The notes beneath the pieces were generated by a model. It saw nothing but the letters and a program-made list of their open reading frames with translations, made no database searches and was not told the DNA's origin. The position numbers and the translations under genes are program-made. A stretch of 22,942 bases of DNA from Candidatus Helarchaeota archaeon (GTDB lineage: Archaea > Asgardarchaeota > Lokiarchaeia > Helarchaeales > HEL-GB-A): NCBI GenBank assembly GCA_013375455.1, contig JABXJT010000078.1:1-22942 (forward strand), given 5' to 3'. Shown piece by piece: positions 15,908-22,942 of the stretch; the stretch's first letter is position 1; every line of letters begins with the position of its first letter.

Positions 15908-17377
15908 ATGCAGAAACAATCTTTTTTCACAAAAAACAGAATTATAGTAATAAGCATTATTTTTATGGTCATTAATACTCTATGTATTTGTCTTATTTTT
16001 AATACAGAATTTTTTTTCACAAATGATAGAAAAATTTGGAGTTCGAGATTTGATTTAATCACGTTTGGAATATGTCTTGCATTATTTTTTATTTGTTATA
16101 AATTTTTGGAACATTTAACGATTAAAAAATTATTTTTAATTTTTATAATTATCCGCATTGCGTTTTTTTTCTATTTTACTCTATTAAATTATAGTGCTGA
16201 AATAGATTTTGAATCCTTTGCACTTATGGCGCAACGGATATTGGATGGAGACCTCTTTACACCCTATTCACAATATTGGTGGATGGATGGATGGCGAATG
16301 TATCCTCCACTTCACATGTGGTGGTATACTTACAATTACTGGGTTTATGAATTAAATTTAGATATATGGCGGCTTCTTAATGTTTTGTTAGAGATTGGAA
16401 TTGTTTTTGTAATGATTAAAATATTTGAGGAAAATAAAAATACTGAAGCAGGTTGGAATGAAGACCATTTTAAAATAGGGTTATCATTTTATATTTTTTC
16501 GATTTTTCCGATTTATACTATCATTTTACAAGCACATATAACTGCCTTTCCAGTTTTATTAGCCATGATTGGCTTCTTATATTATTTTAGATCTAAAACC
16601 GATTCAAGATACTTATATCACGCTATCTTCTTCTTCAGTTTAGGTGCTTTAGCTCTCTATTTCACGGCAATTTGGATACTTGGAATATTATTATGCTTAT
16701 TATTTCAACAAAAATTCAAACGTCTCGTTGTTCTAAGCGGGGAAGTGGTGGTCATCTTTTGTTTAGGCTGCTTACCAATGCTGATTAATGATGCATTAGG
16801 ATTTATGGAAAGATTATTTTGGGTGTATTCCCCCTTCATGTTAGAGTATTGGAATGGTTCCATTTGGGCAATCAACCATGATATTTTGGGATTACTTCCA
16901 GCAATACTTGCGATTAGTCTATGTAGCATCTATATTTACAAAAATTATAAGCAAGAAATTGGTTTAGACTTTTTTATCGTGATTCTATCCATATTTTTCT
17001 TTTTTTCCCCACAATTTTGCCCATGGTATTACCTCTGGATCTTTCCATTTATATCTATCAGTATCATATATTCCTTCCGAAAATATTTTATAACAAATTT
17101 GTTTTTTTTAGGATTTTTTTTCTTTTTCATGTTACTTTTTGCCATAGCATTTTTGACATATCCAAACACGCTATCCACTAATTGGATAGTAGTATGGGGT
17201 ACTATCTTACCCTACATGGAGACTAATGGGTTTTTTCTAATACTACAATTATTCATTCATTTATTATATTATATCGGTTTCATCTATCTTATTTACGCAT
17301 ATACCAAATCAAAACAATTGTTATTAGGTCTTATTGTGCCCTTTGCCATCTTCTATGCAATGAATTTTTTTATTTAA
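15908..17377 (+). CDS. Multi-spanning GT-C-like glycosyltransferase
   Basis: 489 residues with about 11-13 predicted membrane helices. After the first helices comes an extracytoplasmic loop with YSAEIDFESFALMAQRILDG (acidic residues E98, D100, E102), then an aromatic-rich segment (SQYWWMDGWRMYPPLHMWWY). An acidic motif in the first large loop followed by a conserved loop with PP-x-x-x-W is the layout of GT-C enzymes such as mannosyltransferases that use polyprenyl-phosphate sugars. It would act at the outer face of the membrane, in glycan or N-linked oligosaccharide assembly. The substrate cannot be told. It follows the heavily sequon-rich surface gene by 161 bp, but with its own upstream region, and converges with rio2 (12-bp gap). 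The gene is AT-rich, with long T runs from Phe/Leu/Ile codons. Confidence 0.7.
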   Translation: MQKQSFFTKNRIIVISIIFMVINTLCICLIFNTEFFFTNDRKIWSSRFDLITFGICLALFFICYKFLEHLTIKKLFLIFIIIRIAFFFYFTLLNYSAEIDFESFALMAQRILDGDLFTPYSQYWWMDGWRMYPPLHMWWYTYNYWVYELNLDIWRLLNVLLEIGIVFVMIKIFEENKNTEAGWNEDHFKIGLSFYIFSIFPIYTIILQAHITAFPVLLAMIGFLYYFRSKTDSRYLYHAIFFFSLGALALYFTAIWILGILLCLLFQQKFKRLVVLSGEVVVIFCLGCLPMLINDALGFMERLFWVYSPFMLEYWNGSIWAINHDILGLLPAILAISLCSIYIYKNYKQEIGLDFFIVILSIFFFFSPQFCPWYYLWIFPFISISIIYSFRKYFITNLFFLGFFFFFMLLFAIAFLTYPNTLSTNWIVVWGTILPYMETNGFFLILQLFIHLLYYIGFIYLIYAYTKSKQLLLGLIVPFAIFYAMNFFI

Positions 17378-17389
17378 TTGCTTACTTTT

Positions 17390-18268
17390 TCATGTTTTCG
17401 TTATTTTTTCAACCAAAAATTGCGGATTGGAGAAGATTTTAAATTTTTTCTCAAAAAAATTGCACACGTTAGTGATGTCGCGTTCTAAATAAAAAAGAGC
17501 ATTAGGGTGGGTTATGCTAACCCATTGAGGCCAATCAATCAAGAGTGGCTTAAATTTTGGCGTGATAATGATATTGAATTCACTTAGATCTCCATGAATG
17601 ATTTGGGCTTTTCTGTAGGATTTTTCAATATTTTTGAGAATCGTATCGAAGATCTTATCCGGGTTCTTTAATTCCTTGATCGTGAAGAGATCGTCCCCGA
17701 CAATATTGCTCATTACAACAATATGGCGGTTTTGTCCATAAGGCTTAGGCACCGCAATTTTCAAAGGATAAAGAACCATCAAGGCTTCATATTCTTTTTC
17801 TGCAGCCAGCCTCGAAGTGTATAACCAAGATAGATGGTGTTTATCAGCAGTATAATCCCGATATCGCTTTGTCTGGCGAAAGCTAATCCGTCCAAGGCGA
17901 TGGATTTTAATAGCGACAACCTCCTCATCCGGAGTCAATCCTTCATAAACATCCGCCTCTTTACCGATTCCCACTGATTTCCCGAAAGATTCAATAACAT
18001 CGGATTGAACCAGGACATTGAGGGCCAAGCAATCGTATCCATGCTGATTTACATGATATCCTACATATTTTTCAGACCAACGATTAATCAATTCACGCTT
18101 ATGTAGGCGATCAAGAATGTAATTCACGTATTCTACATCAAATTTGGTACGATCACCAATTTCAGAGATTGGTACATGCTTGTATTTCTGCATGCCCTTT
18201 TCAATTGCCCGTAATACACGAAAGTCATCGGTTTCCAGTTTTTTCAGATGTTTAATTACCTGTTCCAT
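17390..18268 (-). CDS. rio2: RIO2-family serine/threonine kinase-ATPase (ribosome maturation)
   Basis: 292 residues, normal length for archaeal Rio2. Residues 1-85 form the Rio2-specific winged helix. The kinase domain has the P-loop VGIGKEADVYEG (99-110), the ATP lysine in VAIKIHRLG (K121), a flexible loop with RYRDYTADKHH (135-145), the catalytic HGDLSEFN (225-232, D227) and the metal-binding D245 in LIDWPQWV. The usual archaeal LIDFPQ-x-V is here LIDWPQWV, a conservative change. All key residues are present. Rio2 acts as an ATPase in late small-subunit ribosome assembly in the cytoplasm. It is convergent with the glycosyltransferase gene and alone on the minus strand. The short archaeal C-terminus lacks the eukaryotic export signals. 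Confidence 0.95.
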   Translation of the reverse strand: MEQVIKHLKKLETDDFRVLRAIEKGMQKYKHVPISEIGDRTKFDVEYVNYILDRLHKRELINRWSEKYVGYHVNQHGYDCLALNVLVQSDVIESFGKSVGIGKEADVYEGLTPDEEVVAIKIHRLGRISFRQTKRYRDYTADKHHLSWLYTSRLAAEKEYEALMVLYPLKIAVPKPYGQNRHIVVMSNIVGDDLFTIKELKNPDKIFDTILKNIEKSYRKAQIIHGDLSEFNIIITPKFKPLLIDWPQWVSITHPNALFYLERDITNVCNFFEKKFKIFSNPQFLVEKITKT

Positions 18269-18458
18269 TATCGCTGGGTCCTGAGATTATTCAAAGATAG
18301 AATTTAATTCATTATAATGATAGAGAAGAGTTTTAGACATAAAAATACTTTGAAAAAATTGCCTCTTTCCCCAAATTTTAATAATAAAAGAGACTCTCCC
18401 AAACCTTCAAATCAGTTATAAAGACTTATAAAATTCTATACAAAACCTATAAGTTTCT
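18269..18458. promoter_or_regulatory. Upstream region of rio2 and of the GC-rich island
   Basis: No gene. A TATA-like CATTATAATG about 18316-18325 could serve rio2. On the plus side, CTTATAAAATTC (about 18426) and CCTATAAG (about 18446) precede the island and resemble TATA elements. Confidence 0.3.
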
Positions 18459-18774
18459 ATGCCAATTCTTCATCTTCCCACAAGCGAGAAAACCCGCCCT
18501 AAGGTTATCAGGCGGTACGCCCGTCGCCGGGTTCAAGCCATCCAGCACGGTATCGAGAGCTACCAAGAAATTCCTCTTGAGGTTAGTTGCTGGGTCTGGA
18601 GACCTGAAGGGAGTTACCCCGTACTACTCAAAGAGCGCCTGAATTCTTACTCCATTCCAAGGAGGGACTGCTTGGGTTCAAATGGGGCTTTATTCCGTCC
18701 CCAACTTGTGCAAGCAACCACTAAGAATGGGGGGATCAAGTTCCTGAAATTCAATTGTTCTTTGAGTAAGAGAC

Positions 18775-18797
18775 TCACACCATGAGAACTGGTGTGA
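18775..18797 (+). repeat. 7-bp inverted repeat, 9-nt loop
   Basis: TCACACC, loop ATGAGAACT, GGTGTGA. It lies at the end of the 108-codon frame, whose TGA stop is inside the loop (18783-18785). Confidence 0.6.
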
Positions 18798-18806
18798 TCA
18801 GGTAGA

Positions 18807-18822
18807 AGAAGGGCGCCCTTCT
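18807..18822. repeat. Perfect 16-bp GC-rich palindrome
   Basis: AGAAGGGCGCCCTTCT, followed by ATTTAAA. As RNA it would form a 6-bp stem with a GCGC loop. It could be a terminator-like hairpin, a dimer-bound operator or a transposon-end hairpin. Confidence 0.7.
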
Positions 18823-18841
18823 ATTTAAACCCTTCGGAATG

Positions 18842-18870
18842 ATTTGCGCATTTCCCTCATTTGCGCATTT
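18842..18870 (+). repeat. 12-bp direct repeat, 17-bp period
   Basis: ATTTGCGCATTT occurs at 18842-18853 and 18859-18870; each copy contains the palindromic core TGCGCA. Possible tandem regulator sites upstream of the gene at 18997. Confidence 0.6.
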
Positions 18871-18996
18871 TCTCTGGGAGATTTTTATAACTTTTTATAA
18901 GTTTTTATAAGATTTTCACTATCAGTTTGAATGATATTAAGGAATATAGTTTCCTCTAAAAATAAAGTAATAAGTGTTTTTGAAGGCTTTTTAATC

Positions 18997-19698
18997 ATGA
19001 AGCAAACGAATGCAAGAGGATTGATGGCTTTTTGGACCGATATCGATGAGGAACACATCCTTGAAGTGCAGCAGTGGCACAACTGTGAACACGTAACTGA
19101 ACGTGTTACCATCCCAGGCTTCCTTGTTGGTCGGCGTTATCGGGGGGTAGATGATGCGCATACTTATTTGATGTACTATGAAACAACCGACACAAGTGTC
19201 CTGCAGAGCGCAGCCTATCTACACGCCTTAAATAATTCCACGCCTTGGACCAAAAAATCCCTCACCTTCTTTAAAAATAATATCCGCAATATATACGAAT
19301 TGGTCGCAATCGAGGGAGAACCCGCGATCACCGAAGCTCCCTTTCTCTACACCGTCCGCTTTAATATCGAACCCATTCAGGAATCTAACGTGATTAATTG
19401 GTTAAAGACAGATTACATGCCCCAAATATCCGCACTTGCCAATGTATATCGTAGCAGCCTATATCAAATCGATGAAAGGATCTCTAACATCCAGACGAGG
19501 GAACGTGCAATATACGGGGGTGGCCCTGGACAACAGAAGTTCTTGTTCATATTTGAGTTGGCCTCGCAATACTTACCAAAAGAAAAGGAATGGCAACGTA
19601 TTGATGAACAAAATTCTGACAAGCTTCAACATATTAAAGATAAATTTGAGGAATTTTCCTTCCTTGAATTTGTATTATACGCCCCTCCAAAAGATTAG
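18997..19698 (+). CDS. Tandem dimeric alpha/beta-barrel (EthD-like) protein
   Basis: 233 residues from ATG 18997 (MKQTNARGLMAFWTDID); an upstream ATG at 18931 would add 22 residues that do not look conserved. The first half has LEVQQWHNCEHVTERVTIPG ... GRRYRG, the WH-x-x-EH ... R-x-x-(I/V)-PGF-x-x-GRR pattern of small ferredoxin-like barrel proteins (EthD/DUF4286-like). The second half repeats the fold without the WH-x-x-EH motif (LYTVRFNIEP ... WLKTDYMPQIS). Members of this fold include monooxygenases, decarboxylases and proteins of unknown function, so no reaction can be given. The stop overlaps the stop of the convergent OYE gene by 3 bp. GAAGG lies 12 nt before the ATG. Confidence 0.65.
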   Translation: MKQTNARGLMAFWTDIDEEHILEVQQWHNCEHVTERVTIPGFLVGRRYRGVDDAHTYLMYYETTDTSVLQSAAYLHALNNSTPWTKKSLTFFKNNIRNIYELVAIEGEPAITEAPFLYTVRFNIEPIQESNVINWLKTDYMPQISALANVYRSSLYQIDERISNIQTRERAIYGGGPGQQKFLFIFELASQYLPKEKEWQRIDEQNSDKLQHIKDKFEEFSFLEFVLYAPPKD

Positions 19699-21062
19699 CG
19701 ATATTGAGGATCTCTCAGGGCACAACCGATTGGCTTACCGAGCTTCATTAATTCGATACATTTAGAGCAGGAAACACACGTCTTTTTTTTATCTATTTTT
19801 CCCTCTTGAAATATTTGACGTGGAAAATCTGGATTTGCGAACGCCATTCGGCCAAACCCACAAACATCTACTCCTCCTTCATTGATTAAACTTGCCGCGA
19901 CATAACCTGCATACTCTCGCAAATAAGAATAACACGATCCTACTAAAATTACTTGCTTAGGTATTTCTTGCCTTATCATCGATGTTAAATTTATAATTCT
20001 GCTCATTCCAAATAAAGGATGTTCAGCTGGTAGTTGGGATCCTTTGGCGGGTTTATTATAGGGCCTTGTTATATGAGGTTTATAATGGGGATTTCCCGCT
20101 GAAATATTAACCAATTTCACGCCCAACTGATATAATCGCTTAATCAGTTCTATGGGCTCTGTTAAATCAACTGATGCAGGAAAGGTGTCATTCTCTAGTG
20201 CCTCGATACCAAATCCACTTGGATAAGGTATTCCATCATAAATCCCTAAACGTGTAGTTATAAGAAAGCCCGAATTGCTTACTCTATTTTTCAACCTTTT
20301 AATTATATTTAGAAGAAATTTTGCTCTATTATCTAGCTTTTTTCCACCATACTCCGAATTTTCGCGAATCCTCGCTGATAGCAATTCACCTATTAAATAA
20401 CCATGACACGCCTTTATGTCAACACCGTCAAATCCTGCCTCATGTGCTAAAATTGCCTTCTTTACCCAAAGAGTTTCTATCTCCTTTAATTCATTATCCG
20501 AGATAATTTTCCCATCTTCTCTAGAAACACGGATTGCCTCATCTAAATCTGAATTATGGTAGGCTCTAATCGGAAATCTCTTTCCATCACGCCGAGAATA
20601 TCTTCCTGAATGATTTAATTGTAAAATCAACATACATTTGTTGTCAAATCCTAGTTTTTCGAGAGTTTGACTGCAGATTTCCCTGGTTTGATTCACTAGT
20701 TCTTTAAAATGATTCAAATTATCTTCAGTTATCATCAACTGATGTTCATTTGAACGACAGGTTTCTGATATCGCAGTCGCTTCAAACCAGATTAACCCTA
20801 CACCCCCTCTTGCATAGCGTTCGTATCTCCTACGTGTTAAATCACCTGGACCCCCATCCGGATTTGAATCGAATCCCTCCATAGGATTGATCGCCAACCG
20901 ATTTGGAATATGAATCGCCCCTAATTTAACCGGGGTTTTCAAAATTTCTGTATTACTGGATATTGGAATGTTCAACTTTAACTTCCTTACGGCATCCTCC
21001 AATTCCGATAAGGATTTGTAAGTAAAGGGCTCAAATTTGTTAGTTATTGTCGAAGGTTTCAT
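19695..21062 (-). CDS. Old Yellow Enzyme-family FMN oxidoreductase with C-terminal Fe-S cysteine cluster, single-domain
   Basis: 455 residues from ATG 21062 (a GTG lies just before it). A TIM-barrel of the NADH:flavin oxidoreductase family: LGAIHIPNRLAINPM (48-62), LILQLNHSGRYS (147-157), FDGVDIKACHGYLIGELLS (212-230) with the flavin/substrate-site H221 and Y223, and RENSEYGG (234-241). Late phosphate-binding parts are VGSCYS (375-380) and CGFGRMAFANPDFP (402-415). Cysteines 430, 433, 436 and 448 (C-x2-C-x2-C-x11-C) match the [4Fe-4S] site of trimethylamine dehydrogenase and 2,4-dienoyl-CoA reductase. Those enzymes continue with FAD/NAD(P)H domains of about 250 residues; here the protein ends 8 residues after the last cysteine. 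It therefore probably needs a separate electron donor. Insertions near 130-145 and 325-350 are unusual. The substrate is unknown (an enone or enoate reductase is likely). Confidence 0.85.
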   Translation of the reverse strand: MKPSTITNKFEPFTYKSLSELEDAVRKLKLNIPISSNTEILKTPVKLGAIHIPNRLAINPMEGFDSNPDGGPGDLTRRRYERYARGGVGLIWFEATAISETCRSNEHQLMITEDNLNHFKELVNQTREICSQTLEKLGFDNKCMLILQLNHSGRYSRRDGKRFPIRAYHNSDLDEAIRVSREDGKIISDNELKEIETLWVKKAILAHEAGFDGVDIKACHGYLIGELLSARIRENSEYGGKKLDNRAKFLLNIIKRLKNRVSNSGFLITTRLGIYDGIPYPSGFGIEALENDTFPASVDLTEPIELIKRLYQLGVKLVNISAGNPHYKPHITRPYNKPAKGSQLPAEHPLFGMSRIINLTSMIRQEIPKQVILVGSCYSYLREYAGYVAASLINEGGVDVCGFGRMAFANPDFPRQIFQEGKIDKKKTCVSCSKCIELMKLGKPIGCALRDPQYR

Positions 21063-21163
21063 CACATTGAATTTTTATTACAGCAATAAAGAGTTTTTGA
21101 AAAGGAAAAATTAAATTTAGAATTAATACAATTTAATCAAATAAGATTGGATAAGGTGTTGGA

Positions 21164-22654
21164 ATGAAAATAGCTTACATCGGTGCTGGATCATTTCGTT
21201 TCGGCTACGGATTATTTAAAAATCTTTGTGCTATGGCGAAAGTTTTGCCTCTGGATGTCTGGCTCGTGGATATCAAAGAAGACCTGCTTCCAATGATGAC
21301 TAAGTTTTTATTGCGCATGCGCAAAGCCCATAAGTTAACAGATATGATGCAAGTGCAAATGACGACGGATCGACGTCTTGCCCTCGAAAATGCAGATATA
21401 GTCATCAGCTCGATTTCAGTAGGACAACAGGATAGTGATTTTTATGATATTTTCATCCCACAAAAGTTTGGAATACCCCAAAACACGGGCGATATTGTGG
21501 GACCCGGGGGAATCTTTCGCACTTTACGTTGTGTCCCAGTTGTGTTAGAATTTATTAGAGATCACGCGGAAATATGTCCTGATGCGCTACATCTGAATTA
21601 CACAAATCCGCAGGCTGCGTTAGTGTTAGCAGCACACCAGAAGTATCCTCAGGTAGAAATGATTGGCGTGTGTCATGAGCTATTCGACGGTATGAAAAAA
21701 ATTGCTAAATTTTTGAGAAAGATAGGGCGGAAAAAAATAAAGGACTGGGAGCATTTGGACTTGACCTATACTGGAGTCAATCATTTCACTTGGCTCTTTT
21801 CCTGCGAATATGAGGGAGAGGACCTTTATCCTTTAATTAAAGAGAACGCCGATCGTGGTGGAAAATACACTGGACGGCCTTTCAATTTTCATCTCCTCAA
21901 AAGATTTGGTTATCTTCCTTATCCTAGATCACGTCATATTGCCGAATTCTTGCCGGAATATTACAACTTCTTCAATCGCATAGCGATTGCGAAAAAATGG
22001 AAAATGCCTAAAATTCGCTTCATCCGATTTCTTCGAATTGCACGAAGAGCGGTGTACTGGTATTATCGACAGGTTGGTCGTCGTCTCCTCCCAGCTCCTC
22101 GCCCAACGACTAAGGGAGAACGAGTTAACGAATTTTGCATGGGTTGGCTTGAATCAAAAGAGCCCTCATCACCTACACCTCATCAGTATCTGCCCATGAA
22201 TATTCCTAATACGGGGCGGAAGTGGGTCTCCAATCTCCCAGAAAACAGCGTGGTGGAAGTCCCTGGTTATTACAAAGATGGTCACGCCGTAGCTATTCCG
22301 ATGGGAAACATACCTGAGGAAATTGCGAAATTAATTCGAGTCCACGCAGAAAATACATCTAAATTTGTGAACGCTGCACTCTCCGGAGATCCGGACCTCG
22401 TTTTGAAAGCGTTTTTGGCAGATCCTATGTGTCAATTCATTGAGGATGAGGACGCTCTCGAAGATATAATGTGGAATATGTTTTATTATGAACAGCAATG
22501 GCTCCCGAAATTTGCAGAGAGCATCCCGAAGAAAGAAGACCTTCAAAAATCGAGACGTTTTGTAACCAAAGAGGATCTCAAAAGTTATAAAGAGGCAACT
22601 AAAGTTAAATGGGAACCGAAAGCTTCTTTGAGAGAAAAAGCCTTCTTTCCATAA
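21164..22654 (+). CDS. Glycoside hydrolase family 4 (NAD+/metal-dependent) glycosidase
   Basis: 496 residues. An N-terminal Rossmann fold (KIAYIGAGSFRFGYG, 2-16; VDIKED, 35-40) binds NAD+. It is followed by ADIVISSISVGQQ (77-89), GDIVGPGG (109-116), NYTNP (145-149), the metal-site GVCHEL (168-173, C170 and H171) and GVNHFTW (204-210). These are the hallmark GH4 blocks. GH4 enzymes cleave glycosides by an oxidation-elimination mechanism needing NAD+ and Mn2+ in the cytoplasm. The CHxx tetrapeptide varies with substrate class in GH4; here it is CHEL, which I cannot match firmly. GGTG lies just ahead of the ATG. The next gene, a GH88/GH105-like uronidase, starts 13 bp later, so a uronide (galacturonide/glucuronide) substrate is a reasonable inference. 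It could also be an alpha-glucosidase or alpha-galactosidase. Confidence 0.9.
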   Translation: MKIAYIGAGSFRFGYGLFKNLCAMAKVLPLDVWLVDIKEDLLPMMTKFLLRMRKAHKLTDMMQVQMTTDRRLALENADIVISSISVGQQDSDFYDIFIPQKFGIPQNTGDIVGPGGIFRTLRCVPVVLEFIRDHAEICPDALHLNYTNPQAALVLAAHQKYPQVEMIGVCHELFDGMKKIAKFLRKIGRKKIKDWEHLDLTYTGVNHFTWLFSCEYEGEDLYPLIKENADRGGKYTGRPFNFHLLKRFGYLPYPRSRHIAEFLPEYYNFFNRIAIAKKWKMPKIRFIRFLRIARRAVYWYYRQVGRRLLPAPRPTTKGERVNEFCMGWLESKEPSSPTPHQYLPMNIPNTGRKWVSNLPENSVVEVPGYYKDGHAVAIPMGNIPEEIAKLIRVHAENTSKFVNAALSGDPDLVLKAFLADPMCQFIEDEDALEDIMWNMFYYEQQWLPKFAESIPKKEDLQKSRRFVTKEDLKSYKEATKVKWEPKASLREKAFFP

Positions 22655-22667
22655 TTGTAGTTATCGG

Positions 22668-22942
22668 ATGATTAAGATGTCCCCATTAACTCGAAAGTTC
22701 AAGTTAATCATATTTTTACTTATTATTTTGATTTTTCCTCTGATTTATGCCATTCCCTTTTATGTTCAGCATAGCAATAAGGATGTTCTAACACGAGTTG
22801 CAGATTATACGATGAATGAGTTGGATTATTCCCTATTCACGGATTGGGGAAAAGGAATCTGCGTTCATGGGATCATAGATACGTATGAAGTCACAGGAGA
22901 TGAGAAATATTTATCATTTGCTCAAGCATGGGTAGACCAATC
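22668..22942 (+). CDS. GH88/GH105-like unsaturated uronidase, N-terminal part (partial)
   Basis: The first 91 codons, cut by the window end. ATG 22668 or ATG 22677 (same frame) can start it. A membrane helix or signal (LIIFLLIILIFPLIYAIPF, after a basic TRKFK) is followed by VLTRVADYTMNELD and WGKGICVHGIIDTYEVTGDE plus KYLSFAQAWVD. The W-G-x-G ... G-(I/L)-x-x-x-Y-x-x-TGD-x-(K)-Y-(L)-x-(F/Y)-A pattern is that of the first helical hairpin of the (alpha/alpha)6 barrel of GH88/GH105 enzymes, which remove unsaturated uronic acids left by polysaccharide lyases. A membrane anchor or export signal is uncommon in a family often found in the cytoplasm. Other (alpha/alpha)6-barrel families remain possible. 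It forms an operon with the GH4 gene. Confidence 0.65.
   Translation, partial: MIKMSPLTRKFKLIIFLLIILIFPLIYAIPFYVQHSNKDVLTRVADYTMNELDYSLFTDWGKGICVHGIIDTYEVTGDEKYLSFAQAWVDQ

Larger units (their letters stand above)
18459..18870 (+). other. GC-rich island with nested inverted and direct repeats (structured RNA or mobile-element end)
   Basis: An abrupt rise in GC content between AT-rich flanks. An open frame of 108 residues (18459-18785) has Arg-rich, unfamiliar sequence (KVIRRYARRRVQAIQ) and may be spurious. The DNA folds well: TGCTTG ... CAAGCA enclosing TGGGG ... CCCCA (about 18669-18718), TCACACC ... GGTGTGA (18775-18781/18791-18797), the palindrome AGAAGGGCGCCCTTCT (18807-18822), and a direct repeat of ATTTGCGCATTT (18842-18853, 18859-18870). 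TTATAAG/CTTATAA words lie on both outer sides. Options are a non-coding RNA, the right end (omega-RNA side) of a decayed IS200/IS605-like element, or a gene I do not recognise. It does not show core motifs of RNase P RNA, SRP RNA or 5S rRNA. Confidence 0.45.

Noticed and set aside
18459..18870. RNase P RNA, SRP RNA or a tRNA
   Set aside because: A GGTTCAAGCC word looks like a tRNA T-loop, but no cloverleaf can be built around it. The conserved cores of RNase P and SRP RNA were not found.

Overview
The window is AT-rich archaeal chromosome. An archaeal Sm-like protein, a RIO2-type kinase with an N-terminal winged helix, a DUF460/COG2433 RNase H-like protein and TATA-box/leaderless gene starts all point to Archaea. 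An Asgard (Lokiarchaeia-like) relative is my best guess, from the style of the winged-helix regulator, the SBBP-propeller and giant surface proteins with a C-terminal membrane anchor, and an OYE/GH4/GH88-type metabolic set. The phylum is inference; there is no rRNA in the window.

Layout. 1-118: tail of a membrane protein. 304-2239: a secreted, C-terminally anchored seven-repeat SBBP beta-propeller protein followed by a four-helix membrane protein. The propeller gene has no ATG, GTG or TTG start in front of its signal-like sequence. 2226-2608: a possible 47-residue antisense membrane peptide and a very small leaderless winged-helix protein. 2732-3360 (minus): a PepSY-like small protein and a PaREP1/HEPN-family protein in a compact operon. 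3536-6167: a gene-poor stretch with a probable transposase fragment, a small membrane protein flanked by degenerate ~55-bp repeats, a multi-winged-helix regulator, and a GC-richer coding relic.

6168-8508: lsm and the DUF460 gene, convergent. 8706-15746: one 2346-residue surface protein with a signal/anchor, about 900 residues of unrecognised ectodomain, Fn3/CARDB/Ig-like modules, calcium-binding (TSP3-like) repeats, a transmembrane helix and a cytoplasmic tail of about 130 residues. Its stop codon sits in a perfect 48-bp tandem duplication. 15908-17377: a multi-spanning GT-C-like glycosyltransferase, convergent with rio2 (17390-18268). 18459-18870: a GC-rich island with several inverted and direct repeats, either a structured RNA or the end of a mobile element.

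18997-22942: metabolic genes. They are a tandem dimeric alpha/beta-barrel protein, an Old Yellow Enzyme homologue with an Fe-S cysteine set but no C-terminal NAD(P)H/FAD domains, a GH4 glycosidase, and the start of a GH88/GH105-like unsaturated uronidase. The last two are 13 bp apart and probably form a uronate-containing polysaccharide (for example pectin) degradation operon.

How they work together: the surface proteins carry many N-glycosylation sequons, which fits a neighbouring GT-C enzyme, though that link is only positional. The lsm, DUF460 and RIO2 genes are RNA/ribosome housekeeping. The strongest leads for something undescribed are the giant receptor-like protein, the PepSY/PaREP1 pair, the structured island near 18.5-18.9 kb and the 55-bp repeats near 3.8-4.5 kb.
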